From assembly GCA_021613535.1 (NCBI GenBank), contig CP075496.1:13392001-13456000 (forward strand): a DNA stretch of 64,000 bases. Reading direction: 5' to 3'. Positions 48,247 through 61,531 of the stretch are shown in pieces. Positions within the stretch are counted from its first letter, which is position 1, and each line of letters opens with the position of its first letter. This stretch comes from Adineta vaga (lineage: Eukaryota > Rotifera). The translations under genes and the position numbers were made by a program. The notes below the pieces were generated by a model, which did no database searches, had not been told where the DNA came from, and saw nothing but the letters and a program-made list of their open reading frames with translations.

Positions 48247-51200
48247 ATGACTCGTTCATTATTGTCTGCTCTTATTCTCATTCTTCTTCCTATTTCATTA
48301 CTCAGCGGTAAAAACAATCAATAACTTTTCTTCTTCATATATGTTTACCTTTAGGAACTCTCTTTCGGTTTTCGGCCATATCATTCATCTACGGGTTTCT
48401 TCTTCTGATTCTTCCATGGTTAGGTACAATCAACGAAAGAAACATTCGAAGTAAATATTCATAATTTCATCGAATTTACAATAAAATATTCTATTTTAGA
48501 TCGTTTTCGTTCATTCATTCTTGTTACTATTTTAATCAGTCTTTTGGCTAGTCTTGCTCAACTTATCTTCCAATCAATTCTTCTCGCCAATAAACCATAT
48601 GGTCATACATTATCAAATTGTACTTCACGTACTCAACTTCTTCAATATTTTGGTTTAGAACGGTAGGATTCGATTTTGAAAGCGATTCTCTTTGATATTT
48701 ATGAACATATTTTAGTCTCGATAATTCAAATGCTATTCGAATCTTACGCTTAATCTTTCCTGATATCATTATATTTGCTGTATCAACTATTTGTATTGTT
48801 ATTATTCGACGTTCATTACGAATTTCGAAACGACGTCAAGGAAATGATCTACAAACTTTGACAACTACGAATAATACAACAAATTCATCACCATCATCAA
48901 CAAATAGTACGAATATAATCAATCGAAAAAATCTTTGGCCAAGATTATTATCAGTTATTCGACGTATTCGTCTTTTCATTCAATTTCTTATTGTTGGTTT
49001 TGCTGCATTTGTTTATCCAAGTCTTCTAAATTCGATCTATTTTATTTTCTTTCTTATTATTGCCTTTATATGGTCATTTTCAATTAAATTTGGAAGAAAA
49101 TTCACCATAGTTCGTGCATTATTAGTTCTCTATGCTGGCATGCATTTACTTCTATTCTATCTTTATCAATTCGCCTTCTTTCAACAAGTCCTTCCTCCGT
49201 TATCATTATGGAGCAAGTAAGAAAGAAAATTAATCTCTATATTATGTAGGTGTACATGTTTTCTTATTAATAGTGTGACAGGTTTAACAGCAATTGTAAA
49301 ATCGAATTGCACAGACAATGAACCACGTTTAATAACGAATCTTGTATGGAGCGATTATATTAATCCATGTGCAATTTTGCTTCTGTATTTTTATTTCGCT
49401 TTTGAAACCAATCGAAATCTTTTTCAAAAAGTAAAGAAGAAACATTTCAGATCTGTTTATTGAAATCTAAATGACATTTCTTCTTTTAGAAGATACACTC
49501 AACTGTAACAACAATGCAATCAATTGAACAACAAGTAAGATATTGATTAAGAGTTCAGTTTATTTTCAATGAATTACTTATCTCATACTCTACATGTCTC
49601 TTTAATCAGATAGATCCTCGTCGTAGTATTAATAAACAGGTTTGCATAATTACGGTGTATGTTTTCATACTATTCGAATAACGAAAACTTCTTTACAGAG
49701 GGACTTGATCACGTTGACTAATCATTTTATTTTATGCACTTTTCCAGTTTTATTAAGGAAATTATCACTAAGCTTTATAAGATTGACAAGAAATTGATTG
49801 ATGAAAGATATTATTAAACAGTACATTGAACGTATTCACATTGGGTTTTTCTTTGCTTTCGCATATAGAAAAGATAATAAACCCGCTTTTAATAGCCATT
49901 CTATTTTCACTTGTTTTTCATGTTCAATAATCTATTAGGCAGAGTGGTGAGGATCAAATCTATATATTTGATGTCCTATGCTTGTTCTAGAGTTTGGTTA
50001 ATACAGTGGAAATACGACGTACATTGGAAAATAGTTCTCCAACTGGTCAACGTCGATGGAGTACGGAACAACCTAGTGATCAAACATGGCAAGGACGAAT
50101 TATTTTTGTAGTCTATTCAATACTTCGTGTCTTAGAACGACAAAGTTATTTATTATCTTTAATCGCTATGCTGGTAAAATGAAATTTTGATTTATTTTAA
50201 AATCAATACTTTCTTTAGGCATGGAGTATCACTTTTCATAGTTTATTAACATTAATCTATCTTCTATGGGCATGTCTTCTTTGGGTACTGCCAAAATCTC
50301 GAAAATGGTGTTTGAGAATGAGTCCATTTTTTACAATCTATGGTGCATTATTATTAATCTTACAGTATCTAAGTGGTTTTAAAATTGGTTTCAATCAATT
50401 AAATTTTCCATCGGATCGTCATACAATGGAACAAATTGGTATAAAGATACATGATTATCAACCAGCATTTATTTATTTACTTGTTAAAGTATGTCAAATA
50501 AGAATAGAAAACAAATTGATTTGAGAGCTTTTATTTTTAGGCATTTTATATGATGTTTTTTTGGTTAACATTTCGACAGCATATCAATGAATGCAAATGC
50601 CGATATTCAACCAAATGAAGGTTAGTTTTTTAGTCGATTAGAACTTAAGAAAACAAAATGTAATGCAAATATTTCTAGTTCTAGAACTAAGTGAAAGGGG
50701 TAATTCGAGCTTTCTAAAAACTTCTTTTTATTCGATCTGCTTATCTAGATTGCTTAAATTCTGAACTAGTTCTATTGTATTTTTGTTCCTAGGTCAATCA
50801 TCGAATTCATCACAAGAATCATATCCAAAACGCTTAGGTAAAATTTTATTTGATTTCTATTCGTAAAATATAGAAAACAAGTTTGTTGTAGGACGATGGA
50901 TGGTTAATTTCTTAACAAAATATTGGATATTTGTTTCTTGTGGAATGCTTTTACTTGTTAGTATACAGGATACAGTTGTCATCTATCGAATAATCTATAT
51001 GGCATTCTATTTATTCTTCATTCTATCATTTCAAGTAAGAAGAAACTTTTCAAACGAAGATATAAATCATCTTGTTTTTCTTTTACAAAGATTTCATTTG
51101 GATTTTGGAGAAGAACAGCAGCAACATTTCATCTAACAATTATCATCTATTCAATGATTATTCTAATTGGAATATATATCTATCAAGTAAGATTTGAAAG

Positions 51201-54200
51201 ATTATATTGAAAAGAATAAAAAGATTTTCTTTGATTTTATAGTTTAAAGTAGTAAATGTCTTTCTATTAGCAAGATTTAGTGAAGAATTGTAAGTTTTTA
51301 TAAAGAATCAAAAAAGGAATTTTGATTAACTTGATTTTTATCGTTTAGATTATCATCCATTGGACTTGAAAAAGTTCAATCGGATGTTTTGGCTGTTAAA
51401 TTACTTACGCCAAGTACATTTCTTGTCGTCAATATAATGCAATTGTATTATTTTCATTCGGGTTGGATGGAACTCATAACAATGCCTAAGTAAATTTCGA
51501 AAAAAAAGAAAATAAGAGAACACTCAATGACGAATTTGTTTTTGCTTAGTGATAAGAATGTTGATGGTCGAGCAACTGGTACCATAAAAGATATTCATAC
51601 ATATGCGAAAGGTAATAGAATAATTCTCTTGATTTGATAATGATTTAAATGAAATTTTTATACAGAAAATACAGACAATCCAAATAGTCTTCAAACTCAA
51701 CAAATTTTACAAAGTAAACCAGAAACTTGGCAAGAATCGTTATATAAATTATATTTTCGAGCAAATCGTTTCTACAAACAACTTGCTTATTATACATGGC
51801 GTTTTGCTGAAATTCATTCGTTTAAATTAGTTCTATTTATTATGGTTCTTGTTTCTATTCTTCGAGTAAGACAAGTCTTTAATTTTGTTTGTTTTTCTCA
51901 TTAAAATTCGTTTTTATTTTTCCAAAAAGGTCTCAGCATTCAATGTTTCATTAATTATTTTAACAACAATTGGTTTAACATTATTACGTTTACGATCATT
52001 GATTAATTTATTAACATTAATTGCTACAGGTTTATATATTCTTGCATCGATGTGTTATCAATTGGAAATAGCTAAACAATATATTGTTCAACGAAATATT
52101 TTCGTGAGAAATTGTTCACAAGTAAATGTTGAAAATAAAAGTATTTAATAGGAAATAACTGAACTTAATTCATTTAGATTATTCCTAATGTTACATTAAA
52201 TGAAAATTTTAATACAATTCCCAATGATACAGCGAAATGGTTTGGTCTTCAATTAACATCCAATATCGGTCGATTAATTGGAGTAAAAGTTTTGGTTTTC
52301 TTTTTAATCGTATTCTTGAATTTTCTTTGTAGGTTTATATTTTATTAACAGTGGTCTTAACATTGGATGCTATTGCACGATATCGACAAAGACATCGTCG
52401 TTTATCATTATCGATTCATTTCAATGTTCATTTAGTTGAAAATCGTTTTCCAATTCTATTTGAACCATTTGCAATAAAGGATGTTGATGATGATACATAT
52501 GAATATGATATTCTTACGTATAGACAAGCAGATCAAGGCATGATTGAGTTTCTCAAATATTTATGTAATTTTATTTTCTATCGATTTGGTTTGGAGGTAA
52601 ATTATTTGATTTCTTGGTTTTTTTCTTCAAAGAATTCATCAATTATTGTGTATTTAGATATGTTATATAACAACAGTTATTGTTATTGGTATACGGCTTG
52701 ATGTTATGGCTGTTTTATATGCAGTTTGGCTTGGTATATTTCTGATTTCAAGTCGACGAACAATTCAACGTTTATGGCCTATTTATGTTTTATTTCATAT
52801 TATTGTCTTTCCATTACAATATATGAGTGTAGTGGGTGCACCACCATTTCTATGCTTTGGTTAGTAATAACAGATCAATCGAACGTGCTTTCATATGACT
52901 CAGTGATGATATATTCGTTTTTACCTAACCAATGAGATATTCATTAGAGAAATGAGGATGGAAAGAAAAACCAATAGTTGTAGACTATACCGTTCTCTAT
53001 GTTTTACTAGATGTTAGTCATCCAGAATGTAAAAGTACAAACATATTATTTTAATACTTTTGATGTTATTATTGTAGAATATCCATGGGCAAATCTAAAT
53101 CTAACTGATTGGTCACAATTGAAACGATGGCTTTATTTAGCAGATTATCAAAATCCACCGATTGCTTCACAGTTAATTGGTAAGATTTGTATAACGATAA
53201 ACTCTACGAATTTATTTTGATTTCATTTAGCTGATTTTTTTCAATTCTTATTTGCTTGTCAACAATGGCATGTATTTACATATGAATCTAATGAAAAAGA
53301 TCGTGTTTATGTTGAAGCTGGAGGTTCCAATCGTGAAATTGTTCATGATGATGATGTTTATAAAAATAATCCAACATGGGATTTCGTTACAAATAAACGA
53401 CATTGGCTTGATCATATTAAATATGCTGTATTTATGTACGGTGCATGGAGTGTTCTATCAATTGTTTATCTTGCTGGAACAACACGAATTAGTTTACTTG
53501 GTCTTGGTTATCTCGTTGCCTGTTTCTATTTTCTATGGTATGGTCAAGATTTTCTAACAAAACGATTGTCATTGATGCTTCGATTGTATGTAAAGACTTT
53601 CTTTTCATTCTATCATCTATTTCATTTCGTTTATAGATGGAATTATTTGATTTATTACTGTTTTGCGGTGGTATTTATTAAAGCATGTTTACAGGTATGT
53701 CAATCAAGAGACAAGAAATAGAAAGAACTATTTGATATTGAAGAAATGAGATATAAAACACTTTCAGGTAGTTGCGTGTCTTGGTCTTCTATCAGCTCAA
53801 TGTGCAATTGAACAGATCTTTGCTATTGCCTGTTTACAATCAGGCATTCACAGTCTCAATAATTATGATAGCACATCTCCCACAGGTTCTTTTTTTCCCG
53901 TTTATTCTATAAATATTTCTCCTTTGTCTTTTTTGGGGTTGCGAAAATATTATTTTTCTCAAGCATGCTTCTTCTTTTATTCGTAGAAGAAAATAGATAA
54001 ACGAATAGGAATTCAAATTTTGATTGTCTTACTTTGATATTTCTTTAGGTAGTCGTTTGTATCTTTCTCTATCCAAAAACATCTTGTAAAATGGAATCAC
54101 GCATGTCAACATTTTGCACGTTTGTGGATTTGTTTGTGCCATGTTTAAAATCTGAATTTAAACCTCAAACTAACTGTTCTTCATCTTATAAAAGTATAGA

Positions 54201-57200
54201 GAAATTCCAAAGTTTCATCAGTCAATTATCTATTACTCGTATTTTCTAGCTGGAACAGAACAATGTGATCGAAATGCAGCTGATGCAAGTTTTTTCATGT
54301 AAATATATCGGTTTTATTTAATAGAACAGTATTGAAGAGAAAAGATTTGATCTTTTTTTCAGGGATGGATTTTGCATGATATTTATATTATTACAAAAAC
54401 GTATATTTTCAAGTTATTATTGGGAACATATTGTCAGTGAACTTCGTTCACAAGCAAAATTAGCTAGTCAAGGTGCTGTACTTTTCAATGAATTATCACG
54501 TCAACGAATTGAAGAAGATCGTATACAAGAAGATCAAACGGTCTCGAAAATAACACGAAGCTTAGATCGTATTAAAGAACAACAATCAAAATTAAATAAA
54601 ACAGATAGTAAATCGACATCAGCACTATCGGAATCATCAGAACATTTTGAAGGTATGTTTAGTAGACAATTGTAGAGATATATAAATCGATCATTGCATT
54701 GTTCTAGCTATTCGTTCGGGTGATTATTACATGTTTGATTACGAATCGGATGAAGAAGAAGATGAAGGAAATGTAGATGAAGCAACTGTTGCACAAGAAC
54801 AGGTTGAGAATTTGCAATTAATACAAATTACTAAATGACATGAATATATATATATTTCTAGATTCTTCATGTTTTAACTGCAACTGATAAAGAAGCAGAG
54901 ACTGCAGTGGTTACTCATAGTAAATTCTATTTAAAAGAAGAAGCGACTTATTCATAAATAACTACAATCATTTTTTTTCGTTTATAGAATCTGCAACAGC
55001 ATCTTTCATAGAAACAAATGGTCAAGACATTACTTCAGTATCACCATCTTCTCCTCATCCAGTTACAACTGCAACAACGATGCCGATCTTAATGGATTCA
55101 GGAGATAATACAGCGTCAGTTGTACCAAAAGGTAAATTATTCTTCTATGTAAAAAATGATAATTGATATCTGATTTGTTACAGAGAAGAAAGGTAAACGT
55201 AAATCAATTTTGATAAAAATTCGTCTTATTGGTTGGATTATAATGGATTATTTAATTGATTTATTCACTCGTAATTCTCGAGATTATCGAGAAGTATCAA
55301 AAAAATTAGCAGAAATGAAATCCGAAGATAAAATACTTCAACAAGAACGTATTCGTGCTGAAACAAGTATTGAAACGGTAAGATTCCCTTTTCTCAATCA
55401 GTAGATTTTCATTTCATATATCTCCTTCTTTAGAATTCAGTTATCGATATCGATGAAATGGCTGGTGGTGATAGACCAAATGGAAATGGGTAAGATTCAT
55501 TTATTTCCTATCGTTGTCTTTTTCTATACAATTGTATTTATTATTTAGACATATTCATTCTCAACGTGTATCTCAATCGTTTGATTTAAGTCAACGTTCA
55601 CGTTTCTATCGTTTATTTGATTCCATATTTTATTTTATCATGTCTCGATCTGAACTTCTTTGTTATTCAGCAATGATTATCAATCATTTAACATCTGGTG
55701 CACTTTTATCTCTTCCACTTCCATTATCGATCTTTCTTTGGGCAATGTTATCATCACGTCCATCACGTAATTATTGGATTACAGTTTTAACTTATACAGA
55801 AGCAATGATTGTCGTTAAATATATCTTTCAATTTCGATTTTATCCATGGTATGCAAATCCAGTCGATACACGTCCATTAGCAGCGATTAATATTATTGGA
55901 ATTAATCGACAAGAAAATGCGGCATCAGTAGCGGATTTATTTTTACTCCTATCACTCTTTCTTCATCGATCAATCTTAAAAGTAAATAATTACAAACTAT
56001 TTTCATAATAATAAATTTCATTTCTTATTCTTTTAGCAACTTGGACTATGGAAAGCCGAACAAACTACACCAAACGGTATGTATGAAATGGAATAATCTG
56101 TTTTCTATTTCAATAATTCATATAAATAATATTTGTATATTTAGAATCTGTTGCTGTTGATACCAATGCTAGTACTACAGTTCAACAAGAAGAAGAAGAA
56201 GTAGAACCAAAAACTGAATTAGAATTTACACGAATAAAAAGGTAAATTATCTTTAAATGATTTTCTTTTTCATCTATCTAAAAAATTTGAACAGAATTAT
56301 ATTCAAAATACGGTATGATAATCTTACTTCACATAGATAAGAATAGAATATGAGCATGTTTACATCTTCTTGTAGACTCTTTCATACACTGACTCATCTT
56401 TATAACATACGAATATTTTCTTCTTTGTATCTTTAGAAATGTTTATTTTATGAAACCAATGATTAGATTTTATCGACAACTTAAACAAGCATTATTCGTT
56501 CGTGATGTTTATGCACCAATGTTCTTCTGTGATTTTATTAATATGATTATTGTCATTGGATTCTATAGTCAATTTGGTGTAAGTATCATTAAATAATAGA
56601 AATGAATTTATTTGCAAGAAAACAAAACTTCTTTTTTACAGTTACCTAAAATCTTCAGGGTAATAAATGAAATCATTAAGAATATTTGCCACAAAACTAG
56701 AATTTCATTGATTCACAACATTTCACATCTAATTTGTTTTCATTTAATTGAAGAAATATAATTGAAATTTCTTTTCTAGGAACGAGCGGGTGGTAATGTT
56801 GTTCAAACAATAAAAGAAAATAAAGTAAATATTGACAATTCATTAATAGTTATTTTATGATGAATTTTTAGGTTCCTGTCGCATTTTTGGTTATATTATT
56901 AGTTCAATTCGTTTTACTTATTATTGATCGTGCACTTTATCTTCGTCGAAATGTACGTGGTAAATTATTCTTTCAATTATTTCAAGTTATTGTCGTACAT
57001 ATCTGGTTATTTTTTATTTTACCTGGCATAACTCGAACGTAGGATGAAAGCAAATCGAATAATTATTTATTTTTCTTTAATTTTACAGGAAATTTCGTGA
57101 TAATGTTGCTGCACAATTTTGGTATATATTCAAATGTATTTATTTCGGCTATTCATCGATTCAAGTACGATTGGGTTATCCCAAACGAATAGCTGGTAAT

Positions 57201-59681
57201 TTTCTTATGAAACGATATAATTATGTCAATCAAATTCTCTATCGAATGTAAGTAACAAAAATATGTTTGACAAACTACGATAATTTCTTTTTAGTTATCT
57301 TTTATTTCCATTCTTATTGGAATTACGAACAATTATGGATTGGATGTTTACAGATACAGCACTTGGATTAACAAGTTGGTTACAATTAGAAGATATCTAT
57401 TCAAATGTTTATTTGTTAAAATGTTCAAGATGGGCGGAAGAGGTAAATTTTAGTTTAGAAGTATAAGTTGAAAATGAAAATTCTTATTCTATATATTATC
57501 GAATGTCACTTTAATTGTTGTTTATGGTATCTTATAGAAATATCCAACTAAACGTGGAGTTCCTCGTCCAAAAGCAACAAAATATGGTGTTGGTGGTTCA
57601 TTATTGGCTTTATTAATTCTTTTAATTTGGTTTCCTCTATTATTCTTTTCATTTACATCATCATTCTATCAACCAAATCCACCGAAAGAAGTTAATGTAG
57701 AAATTAAATTAGGGGGTTATTTAGTAAGAAAATCTTCCATATTTGTTATTTTTCAATTATTTTATTTCATCTCTCTTAGCCAATATATCAAATGACTGCA
57801 CAAGATGTCGATTTAGGTGCCTTTACTGAAGCAGATTACAATAATCTTCGTTCATCTATTTATTCACCAAAATTTGGACCAGCTGTCGAAGTAAACATTC
57901 TCTTTTTTTTCATTAAAAACATCTCTTAATCTATTTCTATAGGATAGTGCCTATGCTTTCCTACGTGATTTCAATCCAGCTGATATCTATTGTGTGAATT
58001 TATTCGCTACTAGTGTCAATTTATGGGAAATTAGTCAACCAATTCGTGATATTGTTGTCGATAATTTACAACGCAATGTAACTGTACCAGTACGATTTTC
58101 TTATACAATAACACGTAATCCTCCGGGTGAGGATGATGCGGAAGATATAGCCGCAGTTGTATCTGGTGAAAATATTGTGGATATAAAACCTGAAGATCAA
58201 GATATTCGTAAGGCACTTATTGAAATTTTAATCAATGGAACATTTGAATCACAAAAGAAAATGTAAAATAATTGTATCTTTAGTTTTCTTTTTCTAAAGA
58301 CAGATTTCGTTTTGGCTTTTTTTTTAGAGAATTTACAATTAGTAATTTAATGCCAAGATTTTTACATGTAAAACCAAAAGCTAAACCAGAAGGCATCGAA
58401 TCATTTCAAAACGGTAAATTATTTATAAAACTTGTGAAGATTTATTTATTGAATATATATATATCATTTAGTTTTTCAACCCGAATATCATTCGAATATA
58501 ACGATGGGTCTTAATCGAGCACGATCAATTCCAAATAGTACGGAAGTTTGGTGGAAAATGTCAGAAGATCGAACAGGTTTTAAAGTTAATCCATCATGTA
58601 AATAATGCAAATATAATATAATTGAATTTTGAATCAATCACTTGTTGAATTTCTTAGGTTTATTTTCAAATCAAGATTATCTGAGTATGATCTTTTTCAA
58701 TGATAAAATCTCACCAGCTAATATTTCATTTCTTACTCGATATGGGTAAGTCAATATTGAAATTTTTTCTTAGACAACTAGCTTTGCTCGATTACTAACT
58801 AATAAAACTAACTATTATTCACCGCATGCTGTTTATTTTGTATGTTCTTTTCTAATATGAATATGTTTTTCTCTCTCTCTCTCTCTCTTTCTTCTCACAA
58901 CAGCTTGTTCTCCTTCTTCTTCTACTTATCTTGACCAACGATCATCATTCTCTTTTGTTCATGTTCCTTTTTTTCTCTCATGTAAATTGTCTCTAGTATC
59001 ATTGGTATCTACATTTCAATTGTTTCTGTTGCTGCTTCGTTTATTCGTGGTCAACTATTTGGTACAACGAATACAATTATGTTCGATGAATTACCTCAAG
59101 TCGATGCATTATGGCATTTCTTAAACGATATTTATCTCTTACGAACTGTTCGAGAATATGAAACTGAAAATGACTTTTTCGATCGTTTAGTATACATTTA
59201 TCGTGATCCACAAGTGTTACTCTATTGGACAAGAGAAAAACCCGATTCCAAATAATTGAAAAATTCTTTTTTTGATCAGATATTTTCACATGTGCGTTTT
59301 TTTTGTTTCTCTGTATGTAGAAAAATTCACGTGTTCTTTCTTTCATAATAGTGAGAATAAGAATAAAGTTTTCAATCAATGAATTGCAGAAATAAATTTC
59401 ACTGTTTTTTTTTCTTCTTTTCTTTTCATAGGATTATTGGTTTATATACAACATTCGTCATTGTTGTTGCACGATTATTACGTACAGTATTACAAACAAG
59501 TCAAACGATCATGTTTAATGAATTACCAAGTGTCGAACGATTATGGCATTTATTACGAGATATTTATCTAGTTCGAGAACATAATATTTTACATATTGAA
59601 GAGCAATTATTTGCTAAATTAGTGTTTTTATATCGTTCACCCGAAACATTAATACGTTTTACTAAATCAAAAGTCAATTAA
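48247..59681 (+). CDS. PIEZO: Piezo mechanosensitive ion channel
   Basis: A very long, many-exon gene (introns mostly 45-70 nt). It starts at MTRSLLSALILILLPISLLS, matching the Piezo N-terminus. Blade blocks follow in the expected order: NAIRILRLIFPDIIIFAV, LPPLSLWSK, a TDNEPRLITNLVWSDY loop, VVGAPPFLCF plus EYPWANLNLTDW, and WHVFTYESNEKDR. Next come GFCMIFILLQKRIFSSYYWE with its following helix, SGDYYMFDYESDEEEDEG, and the anchor region FLLELRTIMDWMFTDTALGL. The extracellular cap has WFPLLFFSF, KLGGYLPIYQMTAQD and TEVWWKMSED. Piezo forms a trimeric, stretch-gated cation channel in the plasma membrane. The last common exon ends at 58745 inside SFLTRYG. The gene then has two alternative last exons (58997-59255, 59432-59681). 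All major regions seem present; I did not assemble every exon. Confidence 0.96.
58870..58888. repeat. CT dinucleotide run in the intron before Piezo exon A
   Basis: An uninterrupted TC/CT run in the 251-nt region between the last common Piezo exon and exon A. As a pyrimidine tract it could influence choice of the downstream acceptor. Confidence 0.7.
58997..59255 (+). other. PIEZO: Piezo alternative last exon A (inner helix and C-terminal domain)
   Basis: Acceptor CTCTAG at 58991-58996; phase matches the donor at 58745. Encodes IIGIYISIVSVAASFIRGQL, TIMFDELPQVDALWHFLNDI, FFDRLVYIYRDP and LLYWTREKPDSK, then stop at 59253-59255. This is the pore-lining inner helix plus the intracellular C-terminal domain of Piezo. 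An AATAAA lies at 59362-59367, between the two exons, so this exon can act as a complete last exon. The region before it (58746-58996) is longer than most introns here and contains a CT repeat at 58870-58888. Confidence 0.85.
59432..59681 (+). other. PIEZO: Piezo alternative last exon B (inner helix and C-terminal domain)
   Basis: Acceptor CATAG ending at 59431, same phase as exon A. Encodes IIGLYTTFVIVVARLLRTVL, TIMFNELPSVERLWHLLRDI, YLVREHNILHIEEQLFAKLV and FLYRSPETLIRFTKSKVN, then stop at 59679-59681. Closer than exon A to vertebrate Piezo at the end (LYAKLIFLYRSPETMIKWT). Its poly(A) signal AATAAA is at 59767-59772. Confidence 0.88.
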
Positions 59682-59799
59682 AATGAGAATCTTTGTGATA
59701 TTGTTCTTCATCATGCTTTTTCTGTTGTTTGTTATTTAATCTTAGAAAATAATCATGACTTTGTAAAATAAAAAATGTCGAATGTCATCTATCTTTCAG

Positions 59800-60804
59800 A
59801 TGAGTGGAATAGAAAAACGTAATTGGAATGGATATACATTAGTTTTAGTAAGAATTTCTTAGATTATCTGATAGAAAATGAAGAATGTATGTTTTAGCCA
59901 TCGATTTGTCATTGTTATGTGGGACAATTGGCAGTCGATACTTTAATTAATACTTTTCATATGAAAAGTGTACGAATACTTGATTGGATGTCTGTTGAAC
60001 CGGTGATTGCTTATGATCCGTATGAAAATTCGAATCAAGAAAATTTAGCATTTGGTATTGAAGGTAAGAAGAAATGAATGAAAATATTGAAATAAATTAT
60101 TTGAATTGTAGTTTATGAAGAATCAAATTTGAAATTATTAGTTATTCAACAACGCGGAGGAATTGTTTCAGGCAAACGACAAGCTTTTGTTGATGAACTG
60201 CTTGCATTTTTTAAAAATGAACAATTAAAAGAGATTATTGTTTTAACAGCATTTAATGCTGTTGAACGAAATGATGCACAATTAACTGGGTAGGAACAAT
60301 GAAGAGAAGAAGGAAAGAAAACGAAGATGTTAATGATTGTTTTCTATTTTCAGTGATCAATTTCGATATTTATCAACCGTAGTAAATTCGAATAATGTCG
60401 GATGGATTTCTTTAGAAGAACGTCAAGATAAACATCATCATAAGGTTGTTCGTGATCGTGATCGTTATTATATTGCAGGTGGTGGTATTGCAAATCGATT
60501 ATTCTATACAGCGTAAATAAATTTGTTTGTTTTTTATAACATATTAAAATTCTCTTTTGAATCTAGACAACAAGCTCAAATACCGATTACTATTTTACTA
60601 ATGTTTACTGATATTGGACAAGAAATACAACATGCTAATGAACTATTAATTCGATTAAATCAATGGAAAAATTGGCGTCAAGTAATGTTAATTGAAAGAT
60701 GTGATATGATTTTTTAGTATTTGATTTCATAGGTTGAACGATGGCAAATGCCAGCATCTCAACGAGCATGGATTGAAACACAAACTGTTCCGCCAATTTA
60801 TTGA
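59800..60804 (+). CDS. PSMG2: Proteasome assembly chaperone 2
   Basis: Six exons (59800-59847, 59898-60063, 60112-60289, 60354-60512, 60567-60681, 60733-60804) join in phase to 245 aa. It matches PSMG2/PAC2: NGYTLVLPSICHCYVGQLAV (PAC2 family: GFTLLMPAVSVGNVGQLAMD), VYEESNLKLLVIQQRGGIV, IIVLTAFNAVERNDAQL, RYYIAGGGIANRLFYTA, and a C-terminal ERWQMPASQRAWIETQTVPP. PAC2 pairs with PAC1 to assemble the 20S proteasome alpha ring and protects its C-terminal HbYX-like binding surface. The start sits directly after a CAG acceptor (59797-59799); an upstream ATG at 59774 is in another frame and stops early. Only 118 nt separate it from the Piezo stop codon. Confidence 0.9.
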
Positions 60805-60931
60805 TGAACAAATGAAATACATTGGTTACTAAGTAATTTTAGTGATCATTGTATTGTTTTTATTTTCGTGCCTTTTTTTCTTCTGTTGTTGTTGTTGTTG
60901 TGATATCCTATTCGATTTTTCTTTCTTTAAC

Positions 60932-61531
60932 ATGACAAACGAGAAAATAACTGATCGAAATTCGGAATGTTTTCTATCAAGAAAGTTTCCATTGCCTGAA
61001 CAACAATTTCGAAATAAAGATCTATCACAATCATCTCCGATTCTAAATATGAAAAATCCATTGACAACATTGAATTATTTGTCTCTTCTACAATCGATAC
61101 CATTAGATCAAAATCATTATGATACAACCAATTCATCAAATTGCTCTTCTATTCTTTCCGAAGAACCCATCGTTCTCAAACTTAATATTCCAATTGAAAT
61201 GATTGTTCGAACTATGCCTCAACAAATATCATCATCATCTCAAGAACAATGCAATCATCGATGTTCTTGTCATACACATCTTCCATATCAAACAACATCG
61301 GAGAATATTTCAAAATCACCTATGTCTTTCATACGAAAAGTGCAAGAAATATTTTTCGGTAACGACAATACGAATAATGATCGAGGAGATATTCCTTCAA
61401 AATCATTTGTGCGCGCTGATATGCCAACTTTTGATTCACATCTGATAAATGATGCAAATAGAGCAAGAAGAATGCAACAACAACCGAAAAACTTTCAGAA
61501 ATCATGTTCGAAACGATGTGACTGTGATTAA
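60932..61531 (+). CDS. Unrecognised 199-aa protein with Cys/His clusters
   Basis: A single-exon frame of 199 aa from the ATG at 60932. An in-frame extension to 60842 would add a Phe/Cys-rich run that looks like translated untranslated sequence. The composition is typical of a real disordered protein: Ser/Gln/Asn-rich, one more ordered segment EEPIVLKLNIPIEMIVRTM, a CNHRCSCHTHL cluster at about residues 124-134 and a terminal SCSKRCDCD. The paired Cys/His clusters could bind metal, which is a guess. No family recognised. It lies on the same strand 127 nt after PSMG2 and 396 nt before ELP2. Confidence 0.55.
   Translation: MTNEKITDRNSECFLSRKFPLPEQQFRNKDLSQSSPILNMKNPLTTLNYLSLLQSIPLDQNHYDTTNSSNCSSILSEEPIVLKLNIPIEMIVRTMPQQISSSSQEQCNHRCSCHTHLPYQTTSENISKSPMSFIRKVQEIFFGNDNTNNDRGDIPSKSFVRADMPTFDSHLINDANRARRMQQQPKNFQKSCSKRCDCD

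Noticed and set aside
53889-54249. Possible extra exon in a long Piezo intron
   Set aside because: No frame in it extends Piezo homology; joining its flanks gives the expected protein order.
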